Positions 17,321 through 26,044 of a stretch of DNA of 64,000 nt are shown here, piece after piece. Below the pieces are notes generated by a model. The model saw nothing but the letters and a program-made list of their open reading frames with translations, was not told the DNA's origin and made no database searches. The position numbers and the translations under genes were made by a program. Source of the stretch: APNM01 sp040361335 (lineage in GTDB: Bacteria > Pseudomonadota > Gammaproteobacteria > Nevskiales > Salinisphaeraceae); assembly GCF_040361335.1 (NCBI RefSeq), contig NZ_APNM01000014.1, positions 1 through 64,000 on the forward strand, read 5' to 3'. How positions within the stretch are numbered: position 1 is the stretch's first letter; every line of letters begins with the position of its first letter.

Positions 17321-17836
17321 ATGTCCTACGCAGACGAACGCCAAACGGACGTCAGCCGCCTGGCCGACGTGGACGACGACGCCCTCGCCGCCCTGCTCGC
17401 GCGCTTCGGGCTGACGCTGGTCCGCGTGCCGGGCGGCGAACCCATCCCCGGCAGTTTCTGGGGCGAGGAGGAGGCCGGTCTCGCCGGCGACCGCCTGTAC
17501 GCGCGGCCCGACACGCCCCTGCATTCGATCCTGCACGAATCCGGACACTATATCTGCATGGACCCGGCCAGGCGATCCGCGCTCGACACGGACGCCGGCG
17601 GCGACTACGACGAGGAGAACGGGGTCTGCTACCTGCAGATCCTGCTGGCGGACCACCTGCCGGACATGGACCGGGACCGCATGTGCGCGGACATGGACGC
17701 CTGGGGCTACACCTTCCGGCTGGGATCGGCGGCGGCGTGGTTCGCGGAGGACGCGGCGGACGCGCGGGCGTGGCTGCAGGAGCGCGGGGTGCTGGATCGG
17801 GACGGGGCGGTTACCTGGCGTTGTCGGGGGGCCTGA
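17321..17836 (+). CDS. HExxH-motif protein (putative zinc metallopeptidase)
   Basis: 171 residues without signal peptide or membrane segment. The centre carries LHSILHESGHYICMDPARRS, in which HESGH is an HExxH zinc-binding/catalytic motif. It is followed by a strongly acidic block (DTDAGGDYDEENGVCYLQIL) that could supply a third ligand. The start was placed at ATG 17321 rather than 17237, because the upstream codons lie in the divergent promoter region. It belongs to no peptidase family I can name. Activity is inferred from the motif only. Confidence 0.7.
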   Translation: MSYADERQTDVSRLADVDDDALAALLARFGLTLVRVPGGEPIPGSFWGEEEAGLAGDRLYARPDTPLHSILHESGHYICMDPARRSALDTDAGGDYDEENGVCYLQILLADHLPDMDRDRMCADMDAWGYTFRLGSAAAWFAEDAADARAWLQERGVLDRDGAVTWRCRGA

Positions 17837-17869
17837 AATCCCCCTTGATCCCCCTTTGAAAAGGAGGGA
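17836..17869. repeat. Dispersed hairpin element, CCCCCTTTG type (copy 2)
   Basis: AAATCCCCCTTGATCC then CCCTTTGAAAAGGAGGG. It is the same element as at 16386, with an imperfect stem. It begins at the stop codon of the HExxH gene and lies between convergent genes, where it may act as a bidirectional terminator. Confidence 0.55.
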
Positions 17870-17903
17870 GAAGCGCCGCGCCCATCCCAGGGGACGGCGG
17901 GCG

Positions 17904-19127
17904 TCAGCCCAGCAGGAAGTAGGCGCCGTAGCCGACGATGATCGCGGGGATGCCGGTGTACAGGGTGGCCACGATCGCGGCCTTGGGCGCCAGGGCGATG
18001 GCCGGGAACAGGGCGTCGCCGTCGTTGCTGATGGCGTTGCCGAGCAGCGCGGCCATGGGGATGGCGCCGGTCAGGTAGAGCGTGGTGACCACGATCTGCG
18101 GGCCGCAGCCCGGCAGGAAGCCGACCAGCACGGCGATCATGGGCGTGATCGGCGCCCAGACCTCGAACCAGCTGCCCAGGTCGACGCCGGAGAAGTGCAC
18201 CCCCAGCTCGTAGACCAGGAAGGCCGCGATCACCCAGACGGTGACGAAGTTGGTGTCGTTGATCACGCGCGAGGCCATGGTCGGCCGCTCGCAGAGCACG
18301 CGGTCGTTGGGGTTCGCGGCGGGGTTGCCCATGTGGTGCCGGCCGGGCTCGGCGGTCATGTGCGCGGCCCACATAAGCAGCGCGAACACCGCCCCCGCGA
18401 ACCCCAGCCAGGTCACCGGTTCATAGGCGGCCAGCGGCCCGAACCAGGTGTTGGGGTCGAGCTGCATGGCGATCGGCACCGCGAACACCACGCCCGGGAT
18501 CATCATCGCCAGCCACAGGGGATTGAACGGCGAGCCGTCCCGCGGGCGCCGGCCGAGGCTGGCGCGTCGCTCGGCCTCCTCGGGACCGGCCAGGGCCTGC
18601 ATGCGCATGAAGTCGGGCCCGTGGATCGCCTCCAGCAGGTAGCCGGAGAAGCTGCCCACCACCATGCCCAGGGCGAAGACCAGCATGCCGGTCGTGGGCT
18701 CCTGGGCCAGCAGCAGGAAGGCGGCATCGCCCATGGTCGCGGTGAGCACCGCCACCAGCGCGCCGAAACCGACGTGGCCGTTGACGTACTGGGTGACCAC
18801 CACGATCGCGCCGCCGCAGCCCGGCAACGCGCCCAGGAAGGCGGCCACCGGCACCTGGATGCGGGGATGACGCGCCAGCAGGTCCGCGGTATCGATGTCG
18901 AACAACCGCTCCGCGCCGTAGATCAGCGCCAGGGTGGCGGCCACGAAGACACTGACCTGGAGATAGGCCTCGCTCAGGGTTTCGACCAGGATGCGCCCGG
19001 CCTCGGGGGAGGCCCAGGCGAGCGTCGCCAGACCCAGCGGGATCAGCACCCGCCAGGACAGGATTTCCCGGCCCCAGGCGTGGAGGTCGAGCATCCGGCG
19101 CTTGGCTGCGAGTATGGCGGCGGTCAT
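17904..19127 (-). CDS. Putative 10-TM heavy-metal/manganese exporter
   Basis: A 407-residue integral membrane protein with two similar halves. Each half carries a signature glycine-cysteine turn: AAFLGALPGCGGAIVVVTQY in the first, VLVGFLPGCGPQIVVTTLYL in the second. Inverted duplicated halves with a PGCG motif are typical of the ArsP_2-type putative manganese exporter family. A central hydrophilic loop lies around residues 180-205. Substrate is inferred from family naming, not from binding residues. The 188-base upstream region shows no clear yybP-ykoY riboswitch. Confidence 0.8.
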   Translation of the reverse strand: MTAAILAAKRRMLDLHAWGREILSWRVLIPLGLATLAWASPEAGRILVETLSEAYLQVSVFVAATLALIYGAERLFDIDTADLLARHPRIQVPVAAFLGALPGCGGAIVVVTQYVNGHVGFGALVAVLTATMGDAAFLLLAQEPTTGMLVFALGMVVGSFSGYLLEAIHGPDFMRMQALAGPEEAERRASLGRRPRDGSPFNPLWLAMMIPGVVFAVPIAMQLDPNTWFGPLAAYEPVTWLGFAGAVFALLMWAAHMTAEPGRHHMGNPAANPNDRVLCERPTMASRVINDTNFVTVWVIAAFLVYELGVHFSGVDLGSWFEVWAPITPMIAVLVGFLPGCGPQIVVTTLYLTGAIPMAALLGNAISNDGDALFPAIALAPKAAIVATLYTGIPAIIVGYGAYFLLG

Positions 19128-19315
19128 GTAGCCCGGTTAAATAAATTCAGCCTTGGCATAACTTCAGAGTTAAAGACTAGGTGCGCCGCCATCAAAATGC
19201 AATAGCCGGCGGCAAAAAAAATTCGCGGGCGCTCATGACGGGCCGCCGCCCCGGTGACGGAGCGGCGGCCATGGTCGGCAAGGCGGTATCTGCGCGGACG
19301 GTGCCGCGCGGGGGC

Positions 19316-20062
19316 TCAGCCCTTGGCCTGGTTGGCCACGGCCTCGGCGGCGGCCTTGGCCTTTTCGGGATCGCCCAGGTAGCGGGACTCGATCACGTTC
19401 AGGTCGTCGTCCAGCCGGTAGTGCAGCGGGATGCCGGTGGGGATGTTGAGGCCGGTGATCTCGTCGTCGGCGATGCCGTCGAGATACTTCACCAGGGCCC
19501 GCAGACTGTTGCCGTGCGCGGCCACCAGCACGGTGCGGCCGTCGCGTAGCTGCGGGGCGATGGCGTCGTGCCAGAACGGCAGCACCCGGTCCAGGGTCAG
19601 GGCCAGCGACTCGTTGCCCGGCAGCACGCGCGGGTCCAGGTGCGCGTAGCGGGGATCGTTGGCCGGGTGTCCGGGGTCGTCCACGGCCATCGGCGGCGGC
19701 GGGATGTCGTAGCTGCGGCGCCAGATATGGACCTGCTCCTCGCCGTGCTCGGCGGCGGTCTCGGCCTTGTTGAGGCCCTGCAGGGCGCCGTAGTGGCGCT
19801 CGTTGAGCCGCCAGGAGCGCTGCACCGGCAGCCACATGCGGTCCATCTCCTCCAGCGACAACCAGAGGGTGCGGATGGCGCGCTTGAGCACGGAGGTGAA
19901 GGCGATGTCGAAGGCCAGGCCCTCGGCGGCCAGCAGGCGGCCGGCCTCGCGCGCCTCGGCGCGGCCGGTCTCGGTGAGGTCGACGTCCACCCAGCCGGTG
20001 AAGCGGTTGTCCAGGTTCCACTGGCTCTGGCCGTGGCGGAGCAGTACCAGGTCGCTTGCCAT
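19316..20062 (-). CDS. gpmA: 2,3-bisphosphoglycerate-dependent phosphoglycerate mutase
   Basis: A 248-residue glycolytic enzyme interconverting 2- and 3-phosphoglycerate. The catalytic phosphohistidine motif LVLLRHGQSQWNLDNRFTGW lies at residues 5-24. The second catalytic region, VLVAAHGNSLRALVKYLDGI, is near residue 180. ERHYGALQGLNK is the family-specific substrate segment. I chose the start immediately before ASDLVLLRHG; upstream in-frame codons are GC-rich filler. Length fits the family (about 250). Confidence 0.96.
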   Translation of the reverse strand: MASDLVLLRHGQSQWNLDNRFTGWVDVDLTETGRAEAREAGRLLAAEGLAFDIAFTSVLKRAIRTLWLSLEEMDRMWLPVQRSWRLNERHYGALQGLNKAETAAEHGEEQVHIWRRSYDIPPPPMAVDDPGHPANDPRYAHLDPRVLPGNESLALTLDRVLPFWHDAIAPQLRDGRTVLVAAHGNSLRALVKYLDGIADDEITGLNIPTGIPLHYRLDDDLNVIESRYLGDPEKAKAAAEAVANQAKG

Positions 20063-20123
20063 GACGATATCCCGTGCCGAAACGCGGGCGGATTCTAGCG
20101 GAATCGGGGCGGGATGTCCCGGA

Positions 20124-21041
20124 TCAGCCCGAGCAGGCGCCCCCGGGCATGGCCGCGATCTCGTCGCGGGTGCGCCGCACGGCCGGGGCAAGGTCGGGCG
20201 GGGCCTCGTCCAGGGCGCGTTCGATCTGGCGCTCGGCGGCGGTCTTGCAGCCGCGTTCGGCCAGCGCCTGGGCGAGATTGTTGCGGGCCACGACCAGGCC
20301 GGGGTCGATCTTCAGGGCGCGGCGGAAGGCGGCGACGGCGCCGTCCAGGTCGCCGCGCGCGTGGCGCGTGTTGCCCAGCCCGAGCCAGGGGCCGGGCTCG
20401 TCCGGCCAGCGGTCGGCGGCGGCGCGATAACCGCGGGCGGCGGTATCGACCTTCCCGGCCGCCTCCAGTCCGGCGACCGCGCGCAGGTATTCGCGGCGGG
20501 CCTCGGCGGCGGGCAGGTCGCCCGGCACCAGGGTGACCATCGCCCAGCGGCCGGCCTTGTCCCAGTCGTCCAGGAAATCCTCGGTGTCCATCAGTAGGCG
20601 CTCGGTCGTGCCCGAACGCAGGATCAGCTTGTCCGCGGCCGGCCGGTAGCCGATGACCACGGCGTAGTGCCAGCGCGGATAGAACTCCCAGCCCAGGTTT
20701 TGCATCACCAGCACCGGCCGGCCGGCGCGCAGCTCGGCGAGCAGCGCGTCCAGCGATTCCGGCAGGACATAGGGCACGCGCTCGTAGCCGCGGGTGGCCG
20801 CGATCATCTCCACTTGCAGCGAGCCCTGGCGCTCCGGCAGATAGACCTTGGGCACCAGGGTTTCCGGCTGCACGGACACACCGGACGCCCCCAGGACCGT
20901 CGCCAGCGCAGCGGGACCGCACTGGTAGCGCTCCTGCGGGAAGAAGGGCGTGGCGGCGAGTTCGACCCCGTCCTGCTGCGGGGACAGGATCTGGGGGCCG
21001 GCCACGCAACCCGCCAGCAGCAATGCCGGCAGGCAACGCAT
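20124..21041 (-). CDS. PA2778-family cysteine peptidase with TPR repeats (lipoprotein)
   Basis: 305 residues. Signal peptide with lipobox LLLAGC (Cys about 12). A C39-like papain-fold domain follows: catalytic Cys in ERYQCGPAALATVL (about residues 40-53) and catalytic His in PRWHYAVVIGYRP. The C-terminal third contains TPR-like helices (DEPGPWLGLGNTRHARGDLD, VVARNNLAQALAERG). The start is at MRCLPALLLAGC because earlier codons lie in the upstream gene's region. The neighbour at 21115 is the PA2779-type protein, the same pairing as in Pseudomonas, which supports a joint envelope or secretion-related function that is still uncharacterised. Confidence 0.85.
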   Translation of the reverse strand: MRCLPALLLAGCVAGPQILSPQQDGVELAATPFFPQERYQCGPAALATVLGASGVSVQPETLVPKVYLPERQGSLQVEMIAATRGYERVPYVLPESLDALLAELRAGRPVLVMQNLGWEFYPRWHYAVVIGYRPAADKLILRSGTTERLLMDTEDFLDDWDKAGRWAMVTLVPGDLPAAEARREYLRAVAGLEAAGKVDTAARGYRAAADRWPDEPGPWLGLGNTRHARGDLDGAVAAFRRALKIDPGLVVARNNLAQALAERGCKTAAERQIERALDEAPPDLAPAVRRTRDEIAAMPGGACSG

Positions 21042-21114
21042 CAGCCACGCGAGCGCACCGGGGCCCCGCCCTCGCCGGACGGGGCCCCGGGCGTCGCGGT
21101 ATCGCGGTGGCCGG

Positions 21115-21510
21115 CTAGAGCCGGTTGAACAGATCGATGGCACCGACGACTTCCAGGACCAGGAGAACCAGGAAGACCACACCGATCACCGCGAGGGCAT
21201 CACCGCCGGCGGGCAGGTTCTTCAGCTCCTGCTCCAGGGTGTTCAACTCGGCGTCGGTGAGGCCGGCCACGCGCTGCTTGGCGGCCGCCGGGTCGACACC
21301 GAGCTCGACCATCTGCGCCTCGACGCGGTCCTGGGACAGCAGACGCTGCACCTCGGCCACGCGTTCGGCGCGGGCCTCGGCGTCGAGCGCGGCGCCGGTG
21401 CCGATCATGCCGGCCTGGGCGGCGGGCATGGCCATGAAGGAAAACAGGTAGGCAAACACCGCCATCAGGGCGAGCGGCGAACGCAAACGGGAGGTCTTGT
21501 CGCTATGCAT
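21115..21510 (-). CDS. PA2779-family envelope protein
   Basis: 131 residues. Signal peptide or first membrane segment RSPLALMAVFAYLFSFMAMP, then a central helical region RAERVAEVQRLLSQDRVEAQ and a single C-terminal membrane helix LAVIGVVFLVLLVLEVVGAI. The conserved DxAxAKQRVAGLTDAEL-like segment is typical of this small family. It lies 73 bases upstream of the PA2778-type peptidase on the same strand, so the two probably form an operon; the substrate relationship is unknown. ATG 21510 is used rather than an upstream in-frame start. Confidence 0.85.
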   Translation of the reverse strand: MHSDKTSRLRSPLALMAVFAYLFSFMAMPAAQAGMIGTGAALDAEARAERVAEVQRLLSQDRVEAQMVELGVDPAAAKQRVAGLTDAELNTLEQELKNLPAGGDALAVIGVVFLVLLVLEVVGAIDLFNRL

Positions 21511-21626
21511 CGTTTCGTCTCCTGCGAATTGAAGCCAAAGCACGGCCTGAATAGGTTCCGGCGGCCGCGATGGCGGCCCTGTCCCGGTACGCCTCCCTCG
21601 TTTCTCGGCGTCTGTCCTACACCAGT

Positions 21627-22046
21627 CTACCGCAATTCCGACGCGTCATCCCCGGCGGCGGCCTCCACCGGCACCGGCCAGCGGATGGTGACGGCGCGCA
21701 GGCCCCATTCCCGCGCGGCCTCCGCGTCCTCCATGTAGATGTCGATCTTGCGCCGCCAGCGCCGGTGCATCTTGTCCCGGACCACGTAGGTGCCGGACAG
21801 GCCCTCGATCTTGACCTCGGTGCCGTGATCCAGTCCCAGCTCGATGAGGTCGCGCGAGACCGCGATCGCCTTCATCCCCGGTTCCAGGGTGTCGCCCCAG
21901 GCGGTCAGCCGCGGATGATCGGGATGGGTCTGCGCCGGCGAGGGGCTATAGGCGCTGGCGGTAACCTCCAACGAACGCCATTCCACCTCCTCAGCGCAGG
22001 CCGGCAGCGCGAGGACGATCGCCAGGAGCCAAACGGCGCGGCGCAT
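21627..22046 (-). CDS. 3D-domain secreted protein (MltA-barrel-like)
   Basis: 139 residues with a signal peptide (RRAVWLLAIVLALPACA). The 3D domain, named for three aspartates, is visible as LEVTASAYSPSPAQT, HGTEVKIEGLSGTYVVRDKM and DIYMEDAEAAREWG. Similar domains occur in lytic transglycosylase MltA and in YabE/Rpf-like wall hydrolases. A wall-active role is likely, but this short stand-alone protein lacks a separate catalytic module. The start is directly adjacent to the stop of the upstream esterase gene (no gap), so the two are co-transcribed. Confidence 0.8.
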   Translation of the reverse strand: MRRAVWLLAIVLALPACAEEVEWRSLEVTASAYSPSPAQTHPDHPRLTAWGDTLEPGMKAIAVSRDLIELGLDHGTEVKIEGLSGTYVVRDKMHRRWRRKIDIYMEDAEAAREWGLRAVTIRWPVPVEAAAGDDASELR

Positions 22047-22904
22047 TCAGTGCCCCCCGCCCTTGAGGAAACGGGCGACATCGGTCGCGGTGGACGGCGC
22101 CAGCCAGCGCAGCGGCGCCGCCAGAACCGCCAGGATGCGGATGTGGCCGATGCCCTCGTAGAGCCGTAGCCGGGCCCGGCCGCCGGCCGCCTCGACGCGC
22201 GCCGCGAGGATTTCGCTGTCCTCGGCGTGGACGGTGGCGTCGGCGGCGCCGTGCAGCAGGAGCATGGGCGGCTCACCGCCGTCGACGAAATTAACGGGCT
22301 GCGACCGCGGCCAGGCCGTCTCCGGACCGAAGATGGTCTTGAGATCGGCGTCGGTCAGCGGCAGGAAATCGTAGGGCCCGGCCAGGCCGATCATGCCGGC
22401 CAGCCAGTCGCGGTCGCCGCCCTCGGCGGCCAGGTAGCGGGCGTCGGTGGCGAGCATGGCGGCGATGTGGGCGCCGGCGGAGTGCCCCATCACGAACAGC
22501 CGCGACGGATCGGCGCCGTAGTCGGCGGCGTGGTGCCGCGCCCAGGCGACCGCGGCCGCGCCGTCGTGCACGAACGCGGGGAATCCTACCGCCGGGTGCA
22601 GGCGGTAGTCCGGGATCACGGCCACCGCGCCCTGCGCGGCCAGGTACTGGCCAACGAAACGGTAGCCGGCGCGCTCGCCCTGGCTCCAGCGGCCGCCGTA
22701 GAAGAACACCACCACCGGCGCCTCGCCGGCGGCGGCGCGTGGGGCATACACGTCGAGCCGCTGGCGCGCCGCGTCGCCGTAGGCCAGGCCCGTGTGCAGG
22801 CGATAGCCGGCGGACGGCGTCAGGGCGTTGACCAGGCCCTGGCCGCTGCACCCGGCCAGGGCGCTCAGCAGGCCGGCCATGACGAATATCCGGGGCCATG
22901 CCAT
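22047..22904 (-). CDS. Alpha/beta hydrolase, carboxylesterase-type lipoprotein
   Basis: 285 residues with a lipobox (LSALAGC, Cys about 19). The fold follows the BD-FAE/Est esterase pattern: oxyanion region APVVVFFYGGRWSQGERAGY, nucleophile elbow VMGHSAGAHIAAMLATD (Ser in GHSAG), acid near PPMLLLHGAADATVHAEDSE and a catalytic His in EGIGHIRILA. The substrate is unknown; short acyl esters or formylated amines are handled by relatives. It is immediately upstream of the 3D-domain gene. Confidence 0.85.
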   Translation of the reverse strand: MAWPRIFVMAGLLSALAGCSGQGLVNALTPSAGYRLHTGLAYGDAARQRLDVYAPRAAAGEAPVVVFFYGGRWSQGERAGYRFVGQYLAAQGAVAVIPDYRLHPAVGFPAFVHDGAAAVAWARHHAADYGADPSRLFVMGHSAGAHIAAMLATDARYLAAEGGDRDWLAGMIGLAGPYDFLPLTDADLKTIFGPETAWPRSQPVNFVDGGEPPMLLLHGAADATVHAEDSEILAARVEAAGGRARLRLYEGIGHIRILAVLAAPLRWLAPSTATDVARFLKGGGH

Positions 22905-22971
22905 CGGGGATGTTCCGGTTGGGGGCGTGTCTGCCTCATTACGCGGGCGGCGGGGCGACGGATTTGCCGCC

Positions 22972-24324
22972 TCACGTCATGGTCACGAACTCTTCCGCGC
23001 TGGTCGGATGGATCGCCACGGTATCGTCGAAGTCGCGCTTGGTCGCGCCCATGCGCACCGCCACCGCGAAGCCCTGCAACATCTCGTCGGCGCCGTCGCC
23101 GATCACATGGGCACCGACGATGCGCTCCTCGTCGCCCGTGCAGACCAGCTTCATGCGGCTGGCGACCTTGTGTTCCAGCACGCCGTAGTAGAGGGAGTTG
23201 AAGCGGGTCTCGTAGACCGTCACCGCGCCGTCGCCGAAACGCTCGCGGGCCTCGGCCTCGGACAGGCCCACGCTGCCGATGGGCGGATGGCTGAACACCA
23301 CCGTGGGGATGTTGGCGTAGTCCAGGTGGCGGTCCGCCTGGCCGCCGAAGAGCCGGTCCGCCAGGCGGCGGCCGGCGGCGATCGCCACCGGGGTCAGTTC
23401 CGCGCGGCCGGTGACGTCGCCCACAGCGTAGACGCCCTCGACGCTGGTGTTCTGGTAATCGTCCACGGGCACGTAACCGCCGGCGTCCGGCTCGACGCCG
23501 ACCCGGTCCAGGCCGATGCCGTGGGTGTTCGGGGTGCGGCCGATGGCCCAGATCAGGGTGTCGAAGGTCTCGGGGGCGCGGTCGGTGGCGTAGTGCACGC
23601 GGACCCCGGCGCCATCCTCGGACAACTCGGCCACGGGGGTCTCCATGACCACCTCGATGCCGGCGTCGCGCATGTGCCCGATCAGGGTCTCGCCGAGCAT
23701 GGCGTCGAAGTACTTGAGCACGTGGTCCTTGCGCAGCAGCAGCGTGGTCTGCGCGCCCAGGGCCTGGAGCACGCCCGCCAGTTCCACGGCGATGTAGCCG
23801 GAGCCGACCACCGCCACGCGCTCGGGGCGGGCATCCAGGGCGAAGAAGCCGTCGGAATCGGTGCCCAGCGAGGCGCCGGTGATCTCCGGCCAGGTCGGGA
23901 AGCCGCCGGTGGCGATCAGGATGTGCGGCGCGCTCAATCGCTCGCCGTCCACCTCCAGGGTGTGGGTGTCGACGAACCTGCCGCGACCGCGGAAGACGGT
24001 GACGCCGTCCTTGTCCAGGTTGCGCCCGTAGATGCCGTTGAGCCGGCGGATATAGTCCTCGCGGTGGACCACCAGCCGGTTCCAGTTGAGCGTCGGCGAC
24101 GACGACTCGAAGCCGTAGCCCGGCGCGTCCGCGAACTTGTGCGCCAGATCGGCGGCGTGCCACATCACCTTTTTCGGGACGCAACCGACGTTGACGCAGG
24201 TGCCGCCCAGCCGGCCGGCCTCGATCAGCGCGACCCGCGCGCCGTGCTTCGCGGCCCGGCGCGCGGTGGCGATGCCGCCGCTGCCGCCGCCCAGGACGAT
24301 GAAATCGAATTCGTGCTTGCTCAT
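22972..24324 (-). CDS. gor: Glutathione-disulfide reductase
   Basis: A 450-residue FAD/NADPH flavoenzyme reducing GSSG to GSH in the cytoplasm. FAD-binding GGGSGGIATARRAAKHGARV (residues 11-32) is followed by the redox disulfide GGTCVNVGCVPKK (C43/C48), the NADPH-binding VVGSGYIAVELAGVLQALGA, and the C-terminal dimer-partner motif VAIHPTSAEEFVT containing the catalytic His. The length and CVNVGC motif favour Gor over other class I oxidoreductases. It is flanked by a dispersed repeat on its 5' side. Confidence 0.95.
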   Translation of the reverse strand: MSKHEFDFIVLGGGSGGIATARRAAKHGARVALIEAGRLGGTCVNVGCVPKKVMWHAADLAHKFADAPGYGFESSSPTLNWNRLVVHREDYIRRLNGIYGRNLDKDGVTVFRGRGRFVDTHTLEVDGERLSAPHILIATGGFPTWPEITGASLGTDSDGFFALDARPERVAVVGSGYIAVELAGVLQALGAQTTLLLRKDHVLKYFDAMLGETLIGHMRDAGIEVVMETPVAELSEDGAGVRVHYATDRAPETFDTLIWAIGRTPNTHGIGLDRVGVEPDAGGYVPVDDYQNTSVEGVYAVGDVTGRAELTPVAIAAGRRLADRLFGGQADRHLDYANIPTVVFSHPPIGSVGLSEAEARERFGDGAVTVYETRFNSLYYGVLEHKVASRMKLVCTGDEERIVGAHVIGDGADEMLQGFAVAVRMGATKRDFDDTVAIHPTSAEEFVTMT

Positions 24325-24355
24325 GTCTGCATTGTACCGGTGCCGGCAAAAAACC

Positions 24356-24489
24356 TAACCACAGAGACACAGAGAACACAGAGCCGGGAAGAATTTGAAG
24401 CCATAACACCTTGTGCCCATCAAGCCGCCTTTCTCTGTGTGCTCTGTGCCTCTGTGGTTGATGATTGCTTTTTGTGTCTCTGTGGTTGG
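24356..24489. repeat. CACAGAG-type dispersed repeat (copy 1, inverted pair)
   Basis: AACCACAGAGACACAGAG at the left faces CTCTGTGCCTCTGTGGTT at 24442-24459, with a further half copy to 24489. The same sequence family recurs at 26045, 54032, 54211, 54698, 54840 and 58444. It fills the divergent gap between gor and lemA. Confidence 0.85.
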
Positions 24490-24525
24490 TATTCTTTGAA
24501 CGAATCATAAATCCGGGAGAACGGC

Positions 24526-25107
24526 ATGAGCGGTCTGGTGGTCGGCTTCGTCGCCCTCGCGCTGGTCGGGGGGCTCCTCGGCTACGGCATCCTGATCTAC
24601 AACAGCCTGGTGCGGCTCAAGCACGCCGTGTCCAAGGCCTGGAGCAACATCGACGTGCTCCTGAAGCAGCGCCACGACGAACTGCCCAAGCTCGTGGACA
24701 CCTGCAAGCAGTACATGGACTACGAGAAGGAGACCCTGGAGGCGGTCATGCGGGCCCGCGCCGACGCCGAACGCGCGCGCACCGACGGCGACGTCAAGGG
24801 CGTGGGCCGCGCCGAGGGCGAGATGCGCTTCGGCCTGGGCAAGCTGTTCGCGGTGGCCGAGGCCTACCCGGACCTCAAGGCCAACGAATCCTTCCGCCAG
24901 CTCCAGCAGCGCATCTCCGGGCTGGAGGACGCCATCGCCGACCGCCGCGAGTACTACAACGAGGCGGTCAACCTGAACAACGTCCGCATCGAGCAGTTCC
25001 CCGACGTGATCGTGGCCGGCCTGTTCAACTTCGGGCCGGCGGACCTGCTGGAGTTCCCGCGCGAGGAACTGACCGACGTCGACGTCGGCGCCGCCTTCGC
25101 GGGCTGA
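24526..25107 (+). CDS. lemA: LemA family protein
   Basis: 193 residues. One N-terminal membrane helix (VGFVALALVGGLLGYGILIY) is followed by the conserved NSLVRLKHAVSKAWSNIDVL and LLKQRHDELPKLVDTCKQYM segments, and a long helical domain with YYNEAVNLNNVRIEQFPDVI near the end. These are LemA hallmarks. The molecular function of LemA is not settled. It is followed 10 bases later by a GIDE-domain membrane protein, a common pairing. A good Shine-Dalgarno sequence (GGGAGAA) precedes the ATG. Confidence 0.93.
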   Translation: MSGLVVGFVALALVGGLLGYGILIYNSLVRLKHAVSKAWSNIDVLLKQRHDELPKLVDTCKQYMDYEKETLEAVMRARADAERARTDGDVKGVGRAEGEMRFGLGKLFAVAEAYPDLKANESFRQLQQRISGLEDAIADRREYYNEAVNLNNVRIEQFPDVIVAGLFNFGPADLLEFPREELTDVDVGAAFAG

Positions 25108-25117
25108 CCCCGGCGCC

Positions 25118-26029
25118 ATGACCGGACTCGTCGCGGGCCTCGACGGCGAAGGGCTCGTCTGGCTGATCGCCTTCCTGGCGGCGGCCGGCGGCTTCGGCCT
25201 GTTCTGGAGCGTGCGCGGCCTGCGCCACGCGCGCCTGATCGGGGACACGCCCACCGCCCGCGTGCGCTCGGCGCCCCAGGGCTACGTCGAGCTCAAGGGC
25301 ACCGCCAATGCGATGGCGGGGCCGCCGATCATCTCGCCGTTGACCGCGCGCCGCTGCGTGTACTGGTTCTACAAGATCGAGCGCCGGGTGCAGTCGGGGC
25401 GCAGCTCCCACTGGCGCACCGTCGAGAAGGGCCGCAGCGACGATCTGTTCCACCTGGAGGACGACACCGGCGCCTGCGTGGTGGACCCCGAGGGCGCCAA
25501 GGTGATCGCCGCCGAGACCCATACCTGGTTCGGCGCCACCGCGCGGCCGGACCGCGGCCCGTCGGCGGGCCACGGCATCGCGTTCGCCTTCGGCCGCCGG
25601 TACCGCTACCACGAGGCCCTGATCCGTGTCGGCGATCCGCTCTACGGCCTGGGCGAGTTCACCACCCGCCGCGCCGGCCACGGCAGCGAAGCCGAGGAGG
25701 TCAAGGCGCTGCTCGCGGAATGGAAGCGGGACCCCGAACGCATGGCGATGTTCGACGTGGACGGCGACGGCGAGGTGAGCCTCCAGGAATGGGAGGCCGC
25801 GCGCCGCGCCGCGAAGTCCCAGGTGCGGCGCGACCGCGACGGCGCCGAGACCGCCCCCGCCGCGCACGTCCTGCACCGCGGCGGCAGCGGCCGCCCCTAC
25901 CTGCTGGCGGCGCTCACCGAGAAACAGCTCCTGCGCCGCAAGCTGCGCAAGGGCTTCGGCGGCTTCGCGCTGTTCGTGGTCTGCGGGGCGGTGCTGCTAT
26001 GGGTGTTGCAGGTCAGGGGGATTCTCTGA
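25118..26029 (+). CDS. GIDE-domain membrane protein with an EF-hand loop
   Basis: 303 residues. An N-terminal membrane helix (LVWLIAFLAAAGGFGLFWSV) is followed by a GIDE-like domain (GYVELKGTANAM, PLTARRCVYWFYKIERRVQS, WRTVEKGRSDDLFHLEDDTG) and a C-terminal helix (GFALFVVCGAVLLWVL). Residues about 212-223, DVDGDGEVSLQE, fit a canonical calcium-binding EF-hand loop, an addition I do not associate with this family. It forms an operon with lemA. GIDE domains occur in eukaryotic mitochondrial E3 ligases, but no RING finger is present here. Function is unknown. Confidence 0.8.
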   Translation: MTGLVAGLDGEGLVWLIAFLAAAGGFGLFWSVRGLRHARLIGDTPTARVRSAPQGYVELKGTANAMAGPPIISPLTARRCVYWFYKIERRVQSGRSSHWRTVEKGRSDDLFHLEDDTGACVVDPEGAKVIAAETHTWFGATARPDRGPSAGHGIAFAFGRRYRYHEALIRVGDPLYGLGEFTTRRAGHGSEAEEVKALLAEWKRDPERMAMFDVDGDGEVSLQEWEAARRAAKSQVRRDRDGAETAPAAHVLHRGGSGRPYLLAALTEKQLLRRKLRKGFGGFALFVVCGAVLLWVLQVRGIL

Positions 26030-26044
26030 GCCTGATTTCTGGAG

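Noticed and set aside
19128..19315. yybP-ykoY manganese riboswitch before the 10-TM metal exporter
   Set aside because: The region is short, partly AT-rich and shows neither the conserved loop sequences nor a suitable paired stem.
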